Source: Planctomycetia bacterium (lineage in GTDB: Bacteria; Planctomycetota; Phycisphaerae; FEN-1346). From it: a stretch of 47,806 nt of DNA. Location of the stretch: assembly GCA_003170085.1 (NCBI GenBank), contig PMZT01000103.1, positions 1 through 47,806 on the forward strand, given 5' to 3'. A model generated the notes under the pieces. The model was not told where the DNA came from, searched no databases, and saw only the letters and a program-made list of their open reading frames with translations. Below are positions 1 through 8,740 of this stretch, piece by piece. Numbering within the stretch: position 1 is the first letter of the stretch; each line of letters opens with the position of its first letter. The position numbers were made by a program, and so were the translations under genes.

Positions 1-2
1 CG

Positions 3-161
3 CCGCCTCAGCCGGCGCCTCAACAATCTGCGGCACAGCCGGCCGCGCCTCGGAGGAAACTGTTGTGGATTGTTGTCCTCTTGGCGGCCGAGGCCGCCGC
101 GGGGGGAATAGCGATCGCCCTGTGGTCGGTACGGGACGTTGTGCTTCGCCTATTTCATTGA
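3..161 (+). CDS. C-terminal tail of a membrane protein (partial, enters from left edge)
   Basis: An open frame enters from the left edge (first full codon at base 3) and ends at a TGA at 159-161. It encodes about 52 residues. A Pro/Gln/Ala-rich linker is followed by a basic RRK, then one hydrophobic helix (LLWIVVLLAAEAAAGGIAIA) and a short basic tail ending VLRLFH. This looks like the C-terminal membrane anchor of a larger protein, probably with its bulk in the cytoplasm, since the basic residues precede the helix. The stop lies 19 bases before the next start and that gap carries the next gene's ribosome binding site, so the two are probably co-transcribed. No family can be named from the fragment. 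The hydrophobic pattern in one frame, absent in the other two, is the main evidence that it is real. Confidence 0.6.
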   Translation, partial: PPQPAPQQSAAQPAAPRRKLLWIVVLLAAEAAAGGIAIALWSVRDVVLRLFH

Positions 162-180
162 GAATAGGAGTAGCGTAACC

Positions 181-3100
181 ATGAGCCTGGCGCAAGGCCT
201 ACGGCTGGCGAACGTGGCGGCGTGTGCCCTGGCGTGTTGCCTGCTTGCCCCGGCCGCGACCATGGGCCAGTGGCTGTCCTTTCCGAAAGAGGATGAGATC
301 AAGACGGCGAGCGGCACGCTTCGGCGCGGGGCGATCATTGATCTGACGGCGGAACAGGTCCTCTTCCAGACTTCGGGGGAGGCCTCGCCGGTGCGCTGGC
401 CGAGAGAGTCGTTAACCATCGTCCGCTGGGCGGGGGTTACCGACGCTCCCCAGCGCGTCAGCCAAAGTCGCGGAGTGTTCACGGCAGCGAGTTCGACCCT
501 GGGAAACCTTGCCGGTGCGCCGGGCGCCGACTTGGGCAGCCTGGCGCAGAAGGTGGACGATGCCCTCTCGTGCCTCGAAGTCATTCACCCGGTTGCGACC
601 GATCCGTTCAACAATCAGGACTCGGTGAACGAGGCTAATGCCCTGTCCGGAAAGTTAAAGATTGTGGCGGCAGAACTGGCTCGCGTGCGCGCTGCCCAGC
701 CTTCCATCCTGCGATGCCTTGACTTGGTGCAAAGAGCCAAGGCCGCCATTCAGAAGGGTGGTCTTGCATCGGCTTCCGCCTTCCTGGCCGACGCCCGGCG
801 CGACCTGGGGGCAGTTGAGCCGGTCATCCGGAAGCGGTTTGGCCTGGAGTCCCTTCCGGAAGACCTGGCGGCAGCGGCGGCGACGTTGGCGGGACTTAAC
901 GGAGCCGTCTTGGAAGATCGCGTCGTTCCCAAGACGTTGTCCGATCTGGAACCACTCCGCGATCTGGTGGCCGCGAGCATGAAGCACATGAACTCCGGCC
1001 TGCCGATTTGTGTGGCGCCGTTGGAATGGCAGGAGACCGTCCGCAGGCGTTTGCAGGCCCGCGCCGAGGCAGTCGCCGGTGCCCTCCGGCAGACCGAGGT
1101 GATTCGCACAACCGTGATCAATATCGAGAGGCAACTTGCGCTTCTGGCGTCCCGGGCGGATACCAAGGACGATGCATGGCAACCCCTTGCCGCCCAGGTG
1201 GAGGCGGATTTTGCGGCGGCCTCGAATGTCAAAGTTGCTCCCGACGTTGCCCCGCTGGTGCTCGCCACACTTGCAGACCTGCGCCAGCGGTTCGAAAGGG
1301 TTAAGACATTCGGTGCCGTCCGGGCGATGGCCGGGCATATCAGCCGTGTGAGTGAGACCGACGCGCGGCTGCTGGCGGCTTACCAACAGCTCCTGGCAAA
1401 CCTCGGCGACGGTGCGAGCCAGGAGACCCTGAAATCGACCCGCGAGGGCGTGGCGGCGATTAAGAAAGACCTGGCCGCCCATGAGGAAGACCTGCGGGCC
1501 GTTCCCGACGTGAAGGGCGCGGCCGCGGACGCGCTTCAGGCGCTTCGCGCCACGGCACAGGGGACTCGGCAGAAGGTCGACCGGTTGGAAGAACTCATCG
1601 ACCTTGGCGAGGGCATCTTCAAGGCGCGCGCCGCCCTGGAGGACGAGGGCGAAGCGGTTAGCAAGATAGGCGAGAACACCAAGCGAATCCAGGATCGCCT
1701 GACGGCACTTAGGGCGGAACGGGATATGGCCTTGGCGAGCCTGGTCGACGGCATGGCGGACCAGGTCCGGCAGACCCTTCGGCGGGTGGAGTACGTGGCC
1801 GGTTGCCGTGAAGCCGAACGGCTGCAAGCATCAATCGAGACTAAGATATCGGCCGGCCAACTGGATGAGGCGCGAGCGGAACAGCAGAAGCACCGGGAAT
1901 GGGTCCGGCGCATCCAGGAGTTGGACGCGGAACCAGGGGGCGCCCATGTTTCAGAATTTCAGAGCCAGCAACGCCGGTTGGCGGCGCAACTGGATCGGGC
2001 CATTATGGCCCGTCGCAAGCAGGCGGGATGGCTCGAGCCGTTTCCGACGGAGCCGGAACTGGTGCCGCCGCTGATGTGGAACCGTTGGGGAGTGGTGTGG
2101 CTGGCGATGGGGGGCGGTCGCGGGAGCGGTGCGGAGGCCGCCTTGGCGGCGCTGAAACAATCGCCCGAATCTGACCGGAAAGAGTGGGCCGCACGCTTGG
2201 CGGAGGCCCGCGCCTTCATCTGCCTCCGCCGAGGCATCGAGGCGCTGGATCTGCGCGATAGCCCGGAGGCCCGCCGTTTCTTCAAGGAAGGGGTGGCCGA
2301 GGCGCCGGCCAGTTCTGCTGCCAAGGCCGCACAGGTGGAACTGATCCGGTTGGACGAAGCTGAATGGAGGGCCGCCTCTCGCCAGATGCAGCGGCAGGCG
2401 CTGCTGGCAGCCACGGGCGCCCTGGCGGTGCTGGTGCCTCTGGTGGGCGCTGTGGTCTGGTCGCGTCGGCCACCCCGCCAGCGTCGGAAAGCCGCCAGGC
2501 TCCTCGCCATGGCCACCGCGGCGGCCTCACAAGGGAATGGGCGTCAAGTGGCCGTTCGGGTTGCCCGTGCCCAACGTATTCTGAAACGGTTACGCACCGA
2601 CACCGCCGAGGATGCGGATCTGCGCCTGAAGGCCGCCCGCCTCCTGGAAGTCAAACCTCGTGACCTTCGCAAGGAAATCCGCCAGCGCATCGACGACTCC
2701 GGTGACGAAGCCGAATGGGTCAGGCGCATCGCGGCGGGCACATCCTACCGACCCGAGGCGGTGGAACTGTGCCTTAACTGGTTGCGAAAGCATCCGGCGC
2801 ACGGCTCCAAGGGCGCCGCCGGTCCGGCCGTCCAGGTTCGCAATTGGCTTGTGGCTGCGCTTGCCGCTTCGCCCGGCGAGGGGGCCGCGGGGGCTTCTTG
2901 GCGCGAGCCGCAGGCGGAGCAGGCGGTTGAGATCGTTGCGACATCTCCGGACCTGTGGCTGTGCCTGGCTGACAACGCGAGGGCCTTGTCCCACCACGAA
3001 AAGGCCCAGACGGCCTACCGCAGCGCCCTGCCGCACTGCCGAGACGGCGATCGCGCTTTGCGGGCGGTCATCGGCCTGGCGCGAACGTTCCTTGATCAAG

Positions 3101-3342
3101 GGCGGTCGGTGGAAGCCGCGCGGCTGCTTCGCGGCGTGCAGAGAAAACAACTGGTCCTCCCCGACGTTCCGCCGGCCGACGCAACGGTGCTTCATGACGA
3201 GTTGGTGCGCGAGAATGCGATGCCGGAAATCCGGCTATGGCACGGTGTGGCTATCGGGACGGCGCTGAAGGACGGGCGCGTCCAGAACCCCGCTGCCGCC
3301 CGAGCGGCCCTGCCGATGCTGTTCCCGGAGGAGGAGTCCTGA
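181..3342 (+). CDS. Exported, single-pass membrane protein with long helical region and TPR-like C-terminus
   Basis: 1053 residues from the ATG at 181, chosen because AGGAG lies at 166-170 and the protein then opens with a signal peptide (CALACCLLAPAATMGQ, about residues 12-30). Upstream in-frame starts lack both. A small beta-rich segment (about 35-85, alternating LRRGAIIDL and VLFQT strands) is followed by about 650 residues of Ala/Leu/Glu/Arg-rich helix with coiled-coil character. A transmembrane helix lies at about 740-760, followed by a strongly basic stop-transfer stretch (RRPPRQRRK). The last 290 residues are helical repeats resembling TPRs and should be cytoplasmic. The topology suggests an envelope-spanning scaffold that passes a periplasmic signal or anchor to a cytoplasmic partner. 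No family is recognised. It converges on the CHAT protease gene with about 20 bases between stops. Confidence 0.85.
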   Translation: MSLAQGLRLANVAACALACCLLAPAATMGQWLSFPKEDEIKTASGTLRRGAIIDLTAEQVLFQTSGEASPVRWPRESLTIVRWAGVTDAPQRVSQSRGVFTAASSTLGNLAGAPGADLGSLAQKVDDALSCLEVIHPVATDPFNNQDSVNEANALSGKLKIVAAELARVRAAQPSILRCLDLVQRAKAAIQKGGLASASAFLADARRDLGAVEPVIRKRFGLESLPEDLAAAAATLAGLNGAVLEDRVVPKTLSDLEPLRDLVAASMKHMNSGLPICVAPLEWQETVRRRLQARAEAVAGALRQTEVIRTTVINIERQLALLASRADTKDDAWQPLAAQVEADFAAASNVKVAPDVAPLVLATLADLRQRFERVKTFGAVRAMAGHISRVSETDARLLAAYQQLLANLGDGASQETLKSTREGVAAIKKDLAAHEEDLRAVPDVKGAAADALQALRATAQGTRQKVDRLEELIDLGEGIFKARAALEDEGEAVSKIGENTKRIQDRLTALRAERDMALASLVDGMADQVRQTLRRVEYVAGCREAERLQASIETKISAGQLDEARAEQQKHREWVRRIQELDAEPGGAHVSEFQSQQRRLAAQLDRAIMARRKQAGWLEPFPTEPELVPPLMWNRWGVVWLAMGGGRGSGAEAALAALKQSPESDRKEWAARLAEARAFICLRRGIEALDLRDSPEARRFFKEGVAEAPASSAAKAAQVELIRLDEAEWRAASRQMQRQALLAATGALAVLVPLVGAVVWSRRPPRQRRKAARLLAMATAAASQGNGRQVAVRVARAQRILKRLRTDTAEDADLRLKAARLLEVKPRDLRKEIRQRIDDSGDEAEWVRRIAAGTSYRPEAVELCLNWLRKHPAHGSKGAAGPAVQVRNWLVAALAASPGEGAAGASWREPQAEQAVEIVATSPDLWLCLADNARALSHHEKAQTAYRSALPHCRDGDRALRAVIGLARTFLDQGRSVEAARLLRGVQRKQLVLPDVPPADATVLHDELVRENAMPEIRLWHGVAIGTALKDGRVQNPAAARAALPMLFPEEES

Positions 3343-3362
3343 CGGAAGGTTGTCGGGCGGCG

Positions 3363-5762
3363 CTAACGGGTTGACTCAATCAGACGCTCGATGTCGACGC
3401 CCAACTTCAGCAACTGCTTGATGCAGAAACTCTCCTTGTCGGTCAGCACGGCCCGGATGAAGTCCTGCAAGGTCACTTGCGGATGTCCGGCCGCTGTGGC
3501 GATCGCCCGTGCCGACCGTAGGATTCGCATCGCGGGATCGCTGGCAAATTCGCGGTGCCACCTGGGTCTGTTGATCGTTGCTCGTGGCGGCTTTCCGATC
3601 GCTTGATAGAAGGCGTCCAGGAGTCGCATCGTCGGCAGCCCCATCTGCTCCAGGGTGGGGGCCACGCGGTTGTTCTCGGATTGAAGCAGCGCGAGGAACA
3701 GATGCGGACTGCGAATCTCTTCCCAGTGGGTCTTCACGGCGACTTCTATCGCGGTGTCGAGGAGGTCTCGGCATTCCGGCGAAAACAGGTCCAGGTTCAT
3801 GTCGCCCGCCGGCAGGAAAAGGTCCGGGACAACCGCGCCTTGGATGACGGAACCCTCTGTCGAGTTGGCGCCGCCCTGGGTCGTCTCCGGGTCGGCCGGG
3901 CGGCCGCAAAGGGCAGTTCCATCAGATGCCGAGGCGGTAACCTCTTGGCCGTCGGACGCTGTGGCATCGGCGTCCGATGCGGCATGTTCCTCAAGGGCAG
4001 CCGACCGCGATTCCGCCGCCTCCCCGGACGGCGCGGGCGAAGGTGCCGGTGGCATCGCCAGTTGCTGTCGCAACTCCGATAGTCTTACCTTCAGGCGATC
4101 GAGGATCAGTATCGCACTGCACGTCGGCCGGTCCAGGGCGGCCAGCAGCACGTGACGCTCGGTGACTTCGGCGGCAGTTTCCTCGGCCGCGATTCGCTTG
4201 GCGGTGGCCAGGATATCGCGCAGATTGCCGCTGATGCTGAACCCGACGGCGTGGCTGCCCTTGCCTTCCTGCTTCAGGAGGTTGCGCATGGTACGCCGCG
4301 CGAGCGTCGGGTCAATGCCTCGATCCAGCAGCGCCCGGCTGACCAGCCCCTTGTCGATGTAGGTCAGACCCAGCAGCAGGTGCAGCGTGCTAAGGCTGGG
4401 CCAATTCATGGCTACCATCGCTGCCATGGAACCCAGCAGGGCGATGCGCATGTTGTCGCTCCAGGGGAGTCCCCCGGAAAGCTCGGACAGGATGTCGGCC
4501 GCCTGCGGTTCGCCGGGCCCGGCCTTGTCTGCCGGGCGACCCTCGGCCTGCGGCGGCGGAGACCCCGGCGGAACAATGGGAGCAATACGCTTCTGGGCCT
4601 CCCGGTCGGGCGCAGGGGCGGCGGCGGCCTGCGGCGAAGCGCCGGGCGCCGTCGAAGCCGCCGGAGCCGCCGCGGCGGTCGGCAGCAGTGCGATCATCGG
4701 GTCGCCGAACAGGACATAGCAGCTCCACAGCGCCGGGTCCTTCTGGCTCTTGGCGGTGCTCGAGCGCGCGCGCCACAGCGAATCGCCCACGCTTTGCCCT
4801 CGAAGGAGCAGTTCGTAGAATTGCTTCGCCATGCCGCGCGCCACGTCGTCTTTGACCCACCACATCGAGCCGATCACCGCCCTGGCGCGGCCCAGGCGAT
4901 TCCCGTGCGCAAACGCCTGCACCATGGTCCGGACGTTCTTGGGGCCGGCGTGTTCCGGCGCCGAGGTTTGTGTCGACAGGAGGCTGCTATGGCAGGCGTT
5001 CAGAAACACGAGCGGGCTGCCGACGAGGCTGCGGCAGATATCCTCGGCCATCAGGCGCTTGCCGCCCTCCAGCAGAATGGCGCTGGTCTGTTGCTCGGTC
5101 ATGTAGCAGGTGTGCCCGGCGAAATGGATGATGTCGTACGGCGTCTTCAACAGCGTGGCCATGATATTGAAGTACTGGCATTGGGCCGGCCCGATAAGGT
5201 GGTCGCAGAACATATGGCGATGATCGAACAGTGCCAGGAGTTCCTCGGCCTCGCAAACGGCTTCCGGCAGGTCGCCCGCGGGGTCGGCGATGATCAGCGC
5301 CCGCGGCTCCTCAGGGGTAGCGGGGGCGGGCGCCGGGCCGAACAGCCGGTCGGCCAGGGAGTAGGCGGGAGGCAGCCGGGACAAGGCGTGCTCCAGCGCC
5401 AGGTACTTTGTCCCGTCATGCAGCAGTTCCCACGGAAGCGCCAGGTCCTCCGTGGCGAAGACGATCGGGCCGGAGTGCTGCAGGAGGGTATCGTGGATTT
5501 CCGGCGGCATGGCCATCCGAAACAGCAGTTGGCCAAATTGCGCGAAGGCCTCCGGGGCGGTTCTCTGGTTCGGACTGGTCAACTGGCTCAGCGCGACGGA
5601 CAGATGATCCTGTGTATTAAGGTCGAGACGTATGCTTGCGTGCGGCACCAGCATTCCGCGCTGGTTGTCCGTGGCGCTGAAGTGAAAGACGCGCCCCGAT
5701 TCGCCGAAGATGTTCAGCCAAAGAATCCGCTGGTCGCCGCAAACGTGGCTCCAGGCCTTCAT
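3363..5762 (-). CDS. CHAT-domain (caspase-like) protease fused to two Clp-N-like domains
   Basis: 799 residues. The N-terminal about 365 residues form a CHAT domain of the caspase/separase (clan CD) cysteine peptidases. The catalytic His is H217 in HFAGH and the nucleophile is C257 in FLNACHSS, both in the expected strand-end contexts; the domain also has the usual LPWELLHD motif near residue 110. After a Pro/Ala linker (about 365-425) come two helical repeats like the ClpA/ClpB N-domain (about 425-570 and 655-799, with LLLGL and HLFLALLQSENN signatures), separated by another linker. CHAT proteases are known effectors in bacterial conflict systems. The Clp-N-like domains match the type found in the Clp ATPase at 13590, so docking between the two is plausible. 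No signal peptide is present, so it is probably cytosolic. It is divergent from a LysR gene with a 153-base gap. Confidence 0.88.
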   Translation of the reverse strand: MKAWSHVCGDQRILWLNIFGESGRVFHFSATDNQRGMLVPHASIRLDLNTQDHLSVALSQLTSPNQRTAPEAFAQFGQLLFRMAMPPEIHDTLLQHSGPIVFATEDLALPWELLHDGTKYLALEHALSRLPPAYSLADRLFGPAPAPATPEEPRALIIADPAGDLPEAVCEAEELLALFDHRHMFCDHLIGPAQCQYFNIMATLLKTPYDIIHFAGHTCYMTEQQTSAILLEGGKRLMAEDICRSLVGSPLVFLNACHSSLLSTQTSAPEHAGPKNVRTMVQAFAHGNRLGRARAVIGSMWWVKDDVARGMAKQFYELLLRGQSVGDSLWRARSSTAKSQKDPALWSCYVLFGDPMIALLPTAAAAPAASTAPGASPQAAAAPAPDREAQKRIAPIVPPGSPPPQAEGRPADKAGPGEPQAADILSELSGGLPWSDNMRIALLGSMAAMVAMNWPSLSTLHLLLGLTYIDKGLVSRALLDRGIDPTLARRTMRNLLKQEGKGSHAVGFSISGNLRDILATAKRIAAEETAAEVTERHVLLAALDRPTCSAILILDRLKVRLSELRQQLAMPPAPSPAPSGEAAESRSAALEEHAASDADATASDGQEVTASASDGTALCGRPADPETTQGGANSTEGSVIQGAVVPDLFLPAGDMNLDLFSPECRDLLDTAIEVAVKTHWEEIRSPHLFLALLQSENNRVAPTLEQMGLPTMRLLDAFYQAIGKPPRATINRPRWHREFASDPAMRILRSARAIATAAGHPQVTLQDFIRAVLTDKESFCIKQLLKLGVDIERLIESTR

Positions 5763-5821
5763 GGATCACCCCCCATTCTTTTGAGCGGTCTCCGGGGCGG
5801 GCTCGGACCGCAAGACAACGC

Positions 5822-5850
5822 TTGCCTCGTGACTGGGCTGGGGATATGAT
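5822..5850 (+). promoter_or_regulatory. Predicted sigma-70-type promoter of the LysR gene, in the divergent intergenic region
   Basis: TTGCCT (5822-5827) and TATGAT (5845-5850) are separated by exactly 17 bases, matching 4 of 6 and 5 of 6 consensus positions. The LysR start is 66 bases downstream, with AAAGGA as ribosome binding site at 5903-5908. A short dyad (CGCCG-N5-CGGCG, 5853-5867) lies where transcription would start and could be an operator. I found no convincing -35/-10 pair for the opposing CHAT gene. This is a pattern match only, not mapped. Confidence 0.4.
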
Positions 5851-5915
5851 ACCGCCGTCTTGCGGCGTGGGCAAGTCATCGGCGGATATCTCTTCCGATT
5901 CGAAAGGATCATGGA

Positions 5916-6860
5916 ATGCCGCGGGACGTCATCTCGCTGGAGTCATGCCGCGCGTTCCTGGCGGTCGTCCGGACCGGCGGTTTTGCCCGCGCCGAGGCCG
6001 AACTGAACCTGACCCAATCCGCCATCAGCAAACGCGTCCTTGCTCTCGAAAAAGCCCTCGGCACTTCCCTGTTCGAACGACGCGGGCCGCGCCCTGTGGC
6101 GCTGACGGAGGCCGGTCGGCAACTGCAGGAGGTCCTCGAGCCCCTGGTCGATGCCATCGACGACCTGCCTTCGCTTCTGGAGCGGCGTTTAGCGGGTAAA
6201 GCCGGCATGCTCCGGGTGCTGGCCGGCCAGAGCGATGCCCTGCATGTGCTTCCGGGGGTGGTCGCGTCTTTCATTCAGACGCACGCCCGGGTCCAGATGC
6301 AGGTGCGCGTCGCCCGCAGCGAGGTCCTGATGAGGGCCGTGCTCGAGGGAAAAGCCGACGTGGGCGTGACCTCGCGGCGGCCCGGCTTGGGCACGGACTT
6401 GATGTTCCTGCCGCTGGCGTCGTCGCCCCTCGTGGCGATCGTTGCGGTGGGGCATCCGTTGACGGACCTGCGAAGCGTGAGCCCGGAAATCCTGAGCCGC
6501 TATGGGCTTGTCCTGCCGGACAGCGAAAGCGCGCTCCGGTCGGCCATCCGGGCGGCGTTTCATTCGCGAGGGCTGGTGCCCAAGGTGGTCGTGGAGGCCG
6601 GCGGATGGGACGTCATTCGGACTTATGTCGCACTGGGTTGTGGCATAGGATTGGTTCCTGTCCGGCATGTGCCGGCGAACGACCGCTCGGTGGTGGCCTT
6701 GCCGGTGGACCCGCCGCTGCCCCCATCCGAAACGGGCGTGGTTCTGCGCGAGGCGATGCTTCAGGATCCCGGGGTTCGGGACTTCCTGAAGCTCCTGTAT
6801 CGCAGTTTCGGCAGCCCCGTGCCGCCGGTCTTGATGCGTGCGGCCGGGAGGCGTTCCTGA
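5916..6860 (+). CDS. LysR-family transcriptional regulator
   Basis: 314 residues, the usual family length. The N-terminal 65 residues are the winged helix-turn-helix (LESCRAFLAVVRTGGFARAE followed by LNLTQSAISKRVLALEKALG and LFERRG), and the rest is the two-lobed periplasmic-binding-protein-like effector domain (RVLAGQS, GKADVGV, SPLVAIVAVGHPL, GCGIGLVPV). These proteins bind a small-molecule inducer and act as tetramers at promoters. The gene is transcribed away from the CHAT protease across a 153-base gap, the classic layout in which a LysR protein controls its divergent neighbour and itself. It also lies just upstream of the long plus-strand operon. The ATG at 5916 has a good ribosome binding site (AAAGGA). 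The inducer cannot be inferred. Confidence 0.95.
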   Translation: MPRDVISLESCRAFLAVVRTGGFARAEAELNLTQSAISKRVLALEKALGTSLFERRGPRPVALTEAGRQLQEVLEPLVDAIDDLPSLLERRLAGKAGMLRVLAGQSDALHVLPGVVASFIQTHARVQMQVRVARSEVLMRAVLEGKADVGVTSRRPGLGTDLMFLPLASSPLVAIVAVGHPLTDLRSVSPEILSRYGLVLPDSESALRSAIRAAFHSRGLVPKVVVEAGGWDVIRTYVALGCGIGLVPVRHVPANDRSVVALPVDPPLPPSETGVVLREAMLQDPGVRDFLKLLYRSFGSPVPPVLMRAAGRRS

Positions 6861-6894
6861 TTCCCCTGTCGCATGGCAGGATTCTTCAAGTGAA

Positions 6895-6923
6895 TGGACG
6901 TAGGCGCATTCCGACGGTATAGT
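6895..6923 (+). promoter_or_regulatory. Predicted sigma-70-type promoter for the long operon
   Basis: TGGACG (6895-6900) and TATAGT (6918-6923) are separated by 17 bases, with 4 of 6 and 5 of 6 consensus matches. The site lies in the 197-base gap after the LysR gene, giving a leader of about 128 bases before the GTG at 7058. That leader has no clear terminator or riboswitch fold that I can see. If active, it would start the 26-kb run of plus-strand genes. Sequence match only. Confidence 0.4.
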
Positions 6924-7057
6924 ACGCTGGCAAGGTAAGTGGGCTGTTAAAGCCGGCACTCTGGAACATCCGGCGGGCGCAAGACCGCGGCAACAAAGGG
7001 GGCCCGCCACGGTAGTCTTGGAGTGGGGTCGGATTCGATGACGGTTGGGGGGCGCAC

Positions 7058-8665
7058 GTGTCTGATAGGATACCGGCCGTTCTCTTGGATATGCCGAGAA
7101 GCCTCCAGCCGCTTGCCGAGCGGTTGCTCGAGGCGGAACAGATCCGCTGGCGGAGGCTGGAAGGGCGCAAACGGCTGGCTGCCGGGGCAACCATGCTGCC
7201 CGGCAGCGAGTTGGAGTTGGGGTTCTGCGTCGACCAGAGTCCGCTACGATGGCTCGACGGCTCCGACATGGACGCTCTCCCCGTATGGACCGAAGGCGAA
7301 GCCCCTGGCGCCAAGCACGGTGCGGCGACCGGCGGCAACCTCGCCCCCACCAAGATTCTTCCAGAGAGCCTCTCCGGCGAGACGGGATTGACCGATCTGG
7401 GGCGGCAGGTTCTCCATGAGTTTGATCGCCTCATGAAGACCGATGCCGCACTTGCTTGTGTTTCCGACATTTACAAGGTCGGCCTCCCGGCATGGGTTTT
7501 CGAGCAATCGGCGGACGCCGAGCGGCGCGTCTCGCCATCGCTGTCCGTGCGGCCCTACGTCAAGCCGACCCGCTCGTTTGATGAGCAGGCCCAGCACCTG
7601 GCCCGCTTGTGCAAGCATGACAAGAGCATGGCCCTTTTCTTCGTGCCCATGGCCGGCCTTCGGATTGACGGTCAGCACTGCCTCTGCATCATGCCGTTCA
7701 TGGAGAAGTTCGTCACGCTGCACGACGTGCTGTGCTCGGTGATGCCGGACGAATGGAGGCTTCCCGCGGCCGGAGTGGTGCGGAATGAGACGGAGTTGAA
7801 GTTCGTTCTCGAGCGCGTCGCTCAGGTGCTGGGCAAGTTTCTTCGGAAGGCGTCCTGTCCGCCTACGGAAGCAATCTCTCCGGATAATCTGATTCTGGAC
7901 AAGATCAAGCGGCTTCGCGATAGCCCTACGCCGATCCTCGTCGGCAGCCGCCTCTTCGGCAAGGCGCAGCAGCGCGCGGTCGGGATAATCGCGGACCGGG
8001 CCCACGCCTTGTACGGCTCACGGGAAACTCGGGCGCCGACCTGGGGACACGGCGATCTGAATGCCACCAACATCCTTGTGGGCATCGCGCGCAGCCAGGA
8101 CGGCGGCATCCGCGACGTGTGTGTCCGCCTCATTGATCCGAACCCGTCGGGCGCCATCGGCGATGCCGTCTTCGAAATCGGGCGGTTGGCCCACTGGATC
8201 GAGATGGGCGTGCCCTTAAGCCTGGCGGTGCCCCTGCGTTCCGCCGGGGAATCGCCGTTTGTCGTCAACTACCATCGCACCCCCTCATCGGGAGACTTCC
8301 TTAACGAGCCCCCCGACCTGCGGCTTGCCCCCGTGATCAACGAGCGGCTCGCCCCCGCTTACCGCCACCTGATGGATTGTCTGGAGCGTGAGGTGGACGG
8401 TTTACGCCCCATGCGGGATGAAAAGGAACCTTTCCTCGCCCGGCAGAAACTGTCTTTGGCGGTGGCGGTACACAACCTCGTGGGGACTGCCTGGTGGCCC
8501 GAGAACTTGGCACGAACGGCCTTGTTTGTGGCCGCCGTCGACGAACTCTTGTTCCTCCAGCCTGACCCGCGGTCCGCGCCGCTGGTCGGATCCTGCGACG
8601 GCTTGTGGGAGGTTCGACGGGAGAGGATGCGGCGACGCGGCATTAGAAAATCTTACTTGCAGTAG
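7058..8665 (+). CDS. APH-like phosphotransferase (kinase) domain protein
   Basis: 535 residues from a GTG at 7058 preceded by a G-rich stretch; an ATG at 7091 is an alternative start. The centre holds the hallmark of aminoglycoside/choline-kinase-type phosphotransferases: HGDLNATN with catalytic D333 (H331, N338), then LIDPN with metal-binding D360, followed by the family's G..GD motif (AIGDAVFEIGRLAHWI). No glycine-rich loop is obvious and the N-terminal 200 residues look specific to this protein. Small-molecule and protein kinases both occur in this fold, so the substrate is open. As first gene of the operon, with a true Ser/Thr kinase downstream, it may phosphorylate a system component rather than an antibiotic; that is inference. 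No membrane segment is seen. Confidence 0.8.
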   Translation: MSDRIPAVLLDMPRSLQPLAERLLEAEQIRWRRLEGRKRLAAGATMLPGSELELGFCVDQSPLRWLDGSDMDALPVWTEGEAPGAKHGAATGGNLAPTKILPESLSGETGLTDLGRQVLHEFDRLMKTDAALACVSDIYKVGLPAWVFEQSADAERRVSPSLSVRPYVKPTRSFDEQAQHLARLCKHDKSMALFFVPMAGLRIDGQHCLCIMPFMEKFVTLHDVLCSVMPDEWRLPAAGVVRNETELKFVLERVAQVLGKFLRKASCPPTEAISPDNLILDKIKRLRDSPTPILVGSRLFGKAQQRAVGIIADRAHALYGSRETRAPTWGHGDLNATNILVGIARSQDGGIRDVCVRLIDPNPSGAIGDAVFEIGRLAHWIEMGVPLSLAVPLRSAGESPFVVNYHRTPSSGDFLNEPPDLRLAPVINERLAPAYRHLMDCLEREVDGLRPMRDEKEPFLARQKLSLAVAVHNLVGTAWWPENLARTALFVAAVDELLFLQPDPRSAPLVGSCDGLWEVRRERMRRRGIRKSYLQ

Positions 8666-8740
8666 GTTGACCACACACAAGGCGGGTGGAGTCTTCGGCA
8701 TGCCCCCTCTTGTTGGGCGTTGGGGTCGAAAGGCACGGGA

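Noticed and set aside
4152-5849. 565-codon open frame on the plus strand opposite the CHAT gene
   Set aside because: It is the mirror of a GC-rich gene, has low-complexity Arg/Gly/Gln-rich sequence without domains, and the minus strand encodes an intact CHAT active site.
7058-8665. Aminoglycoside resistance enzyme
   Set aside because: Although the APH catalytic motifs are present, the protein is twice the usual length, has a non-matching N-terminal region and sits in a chaperone and protease operon.
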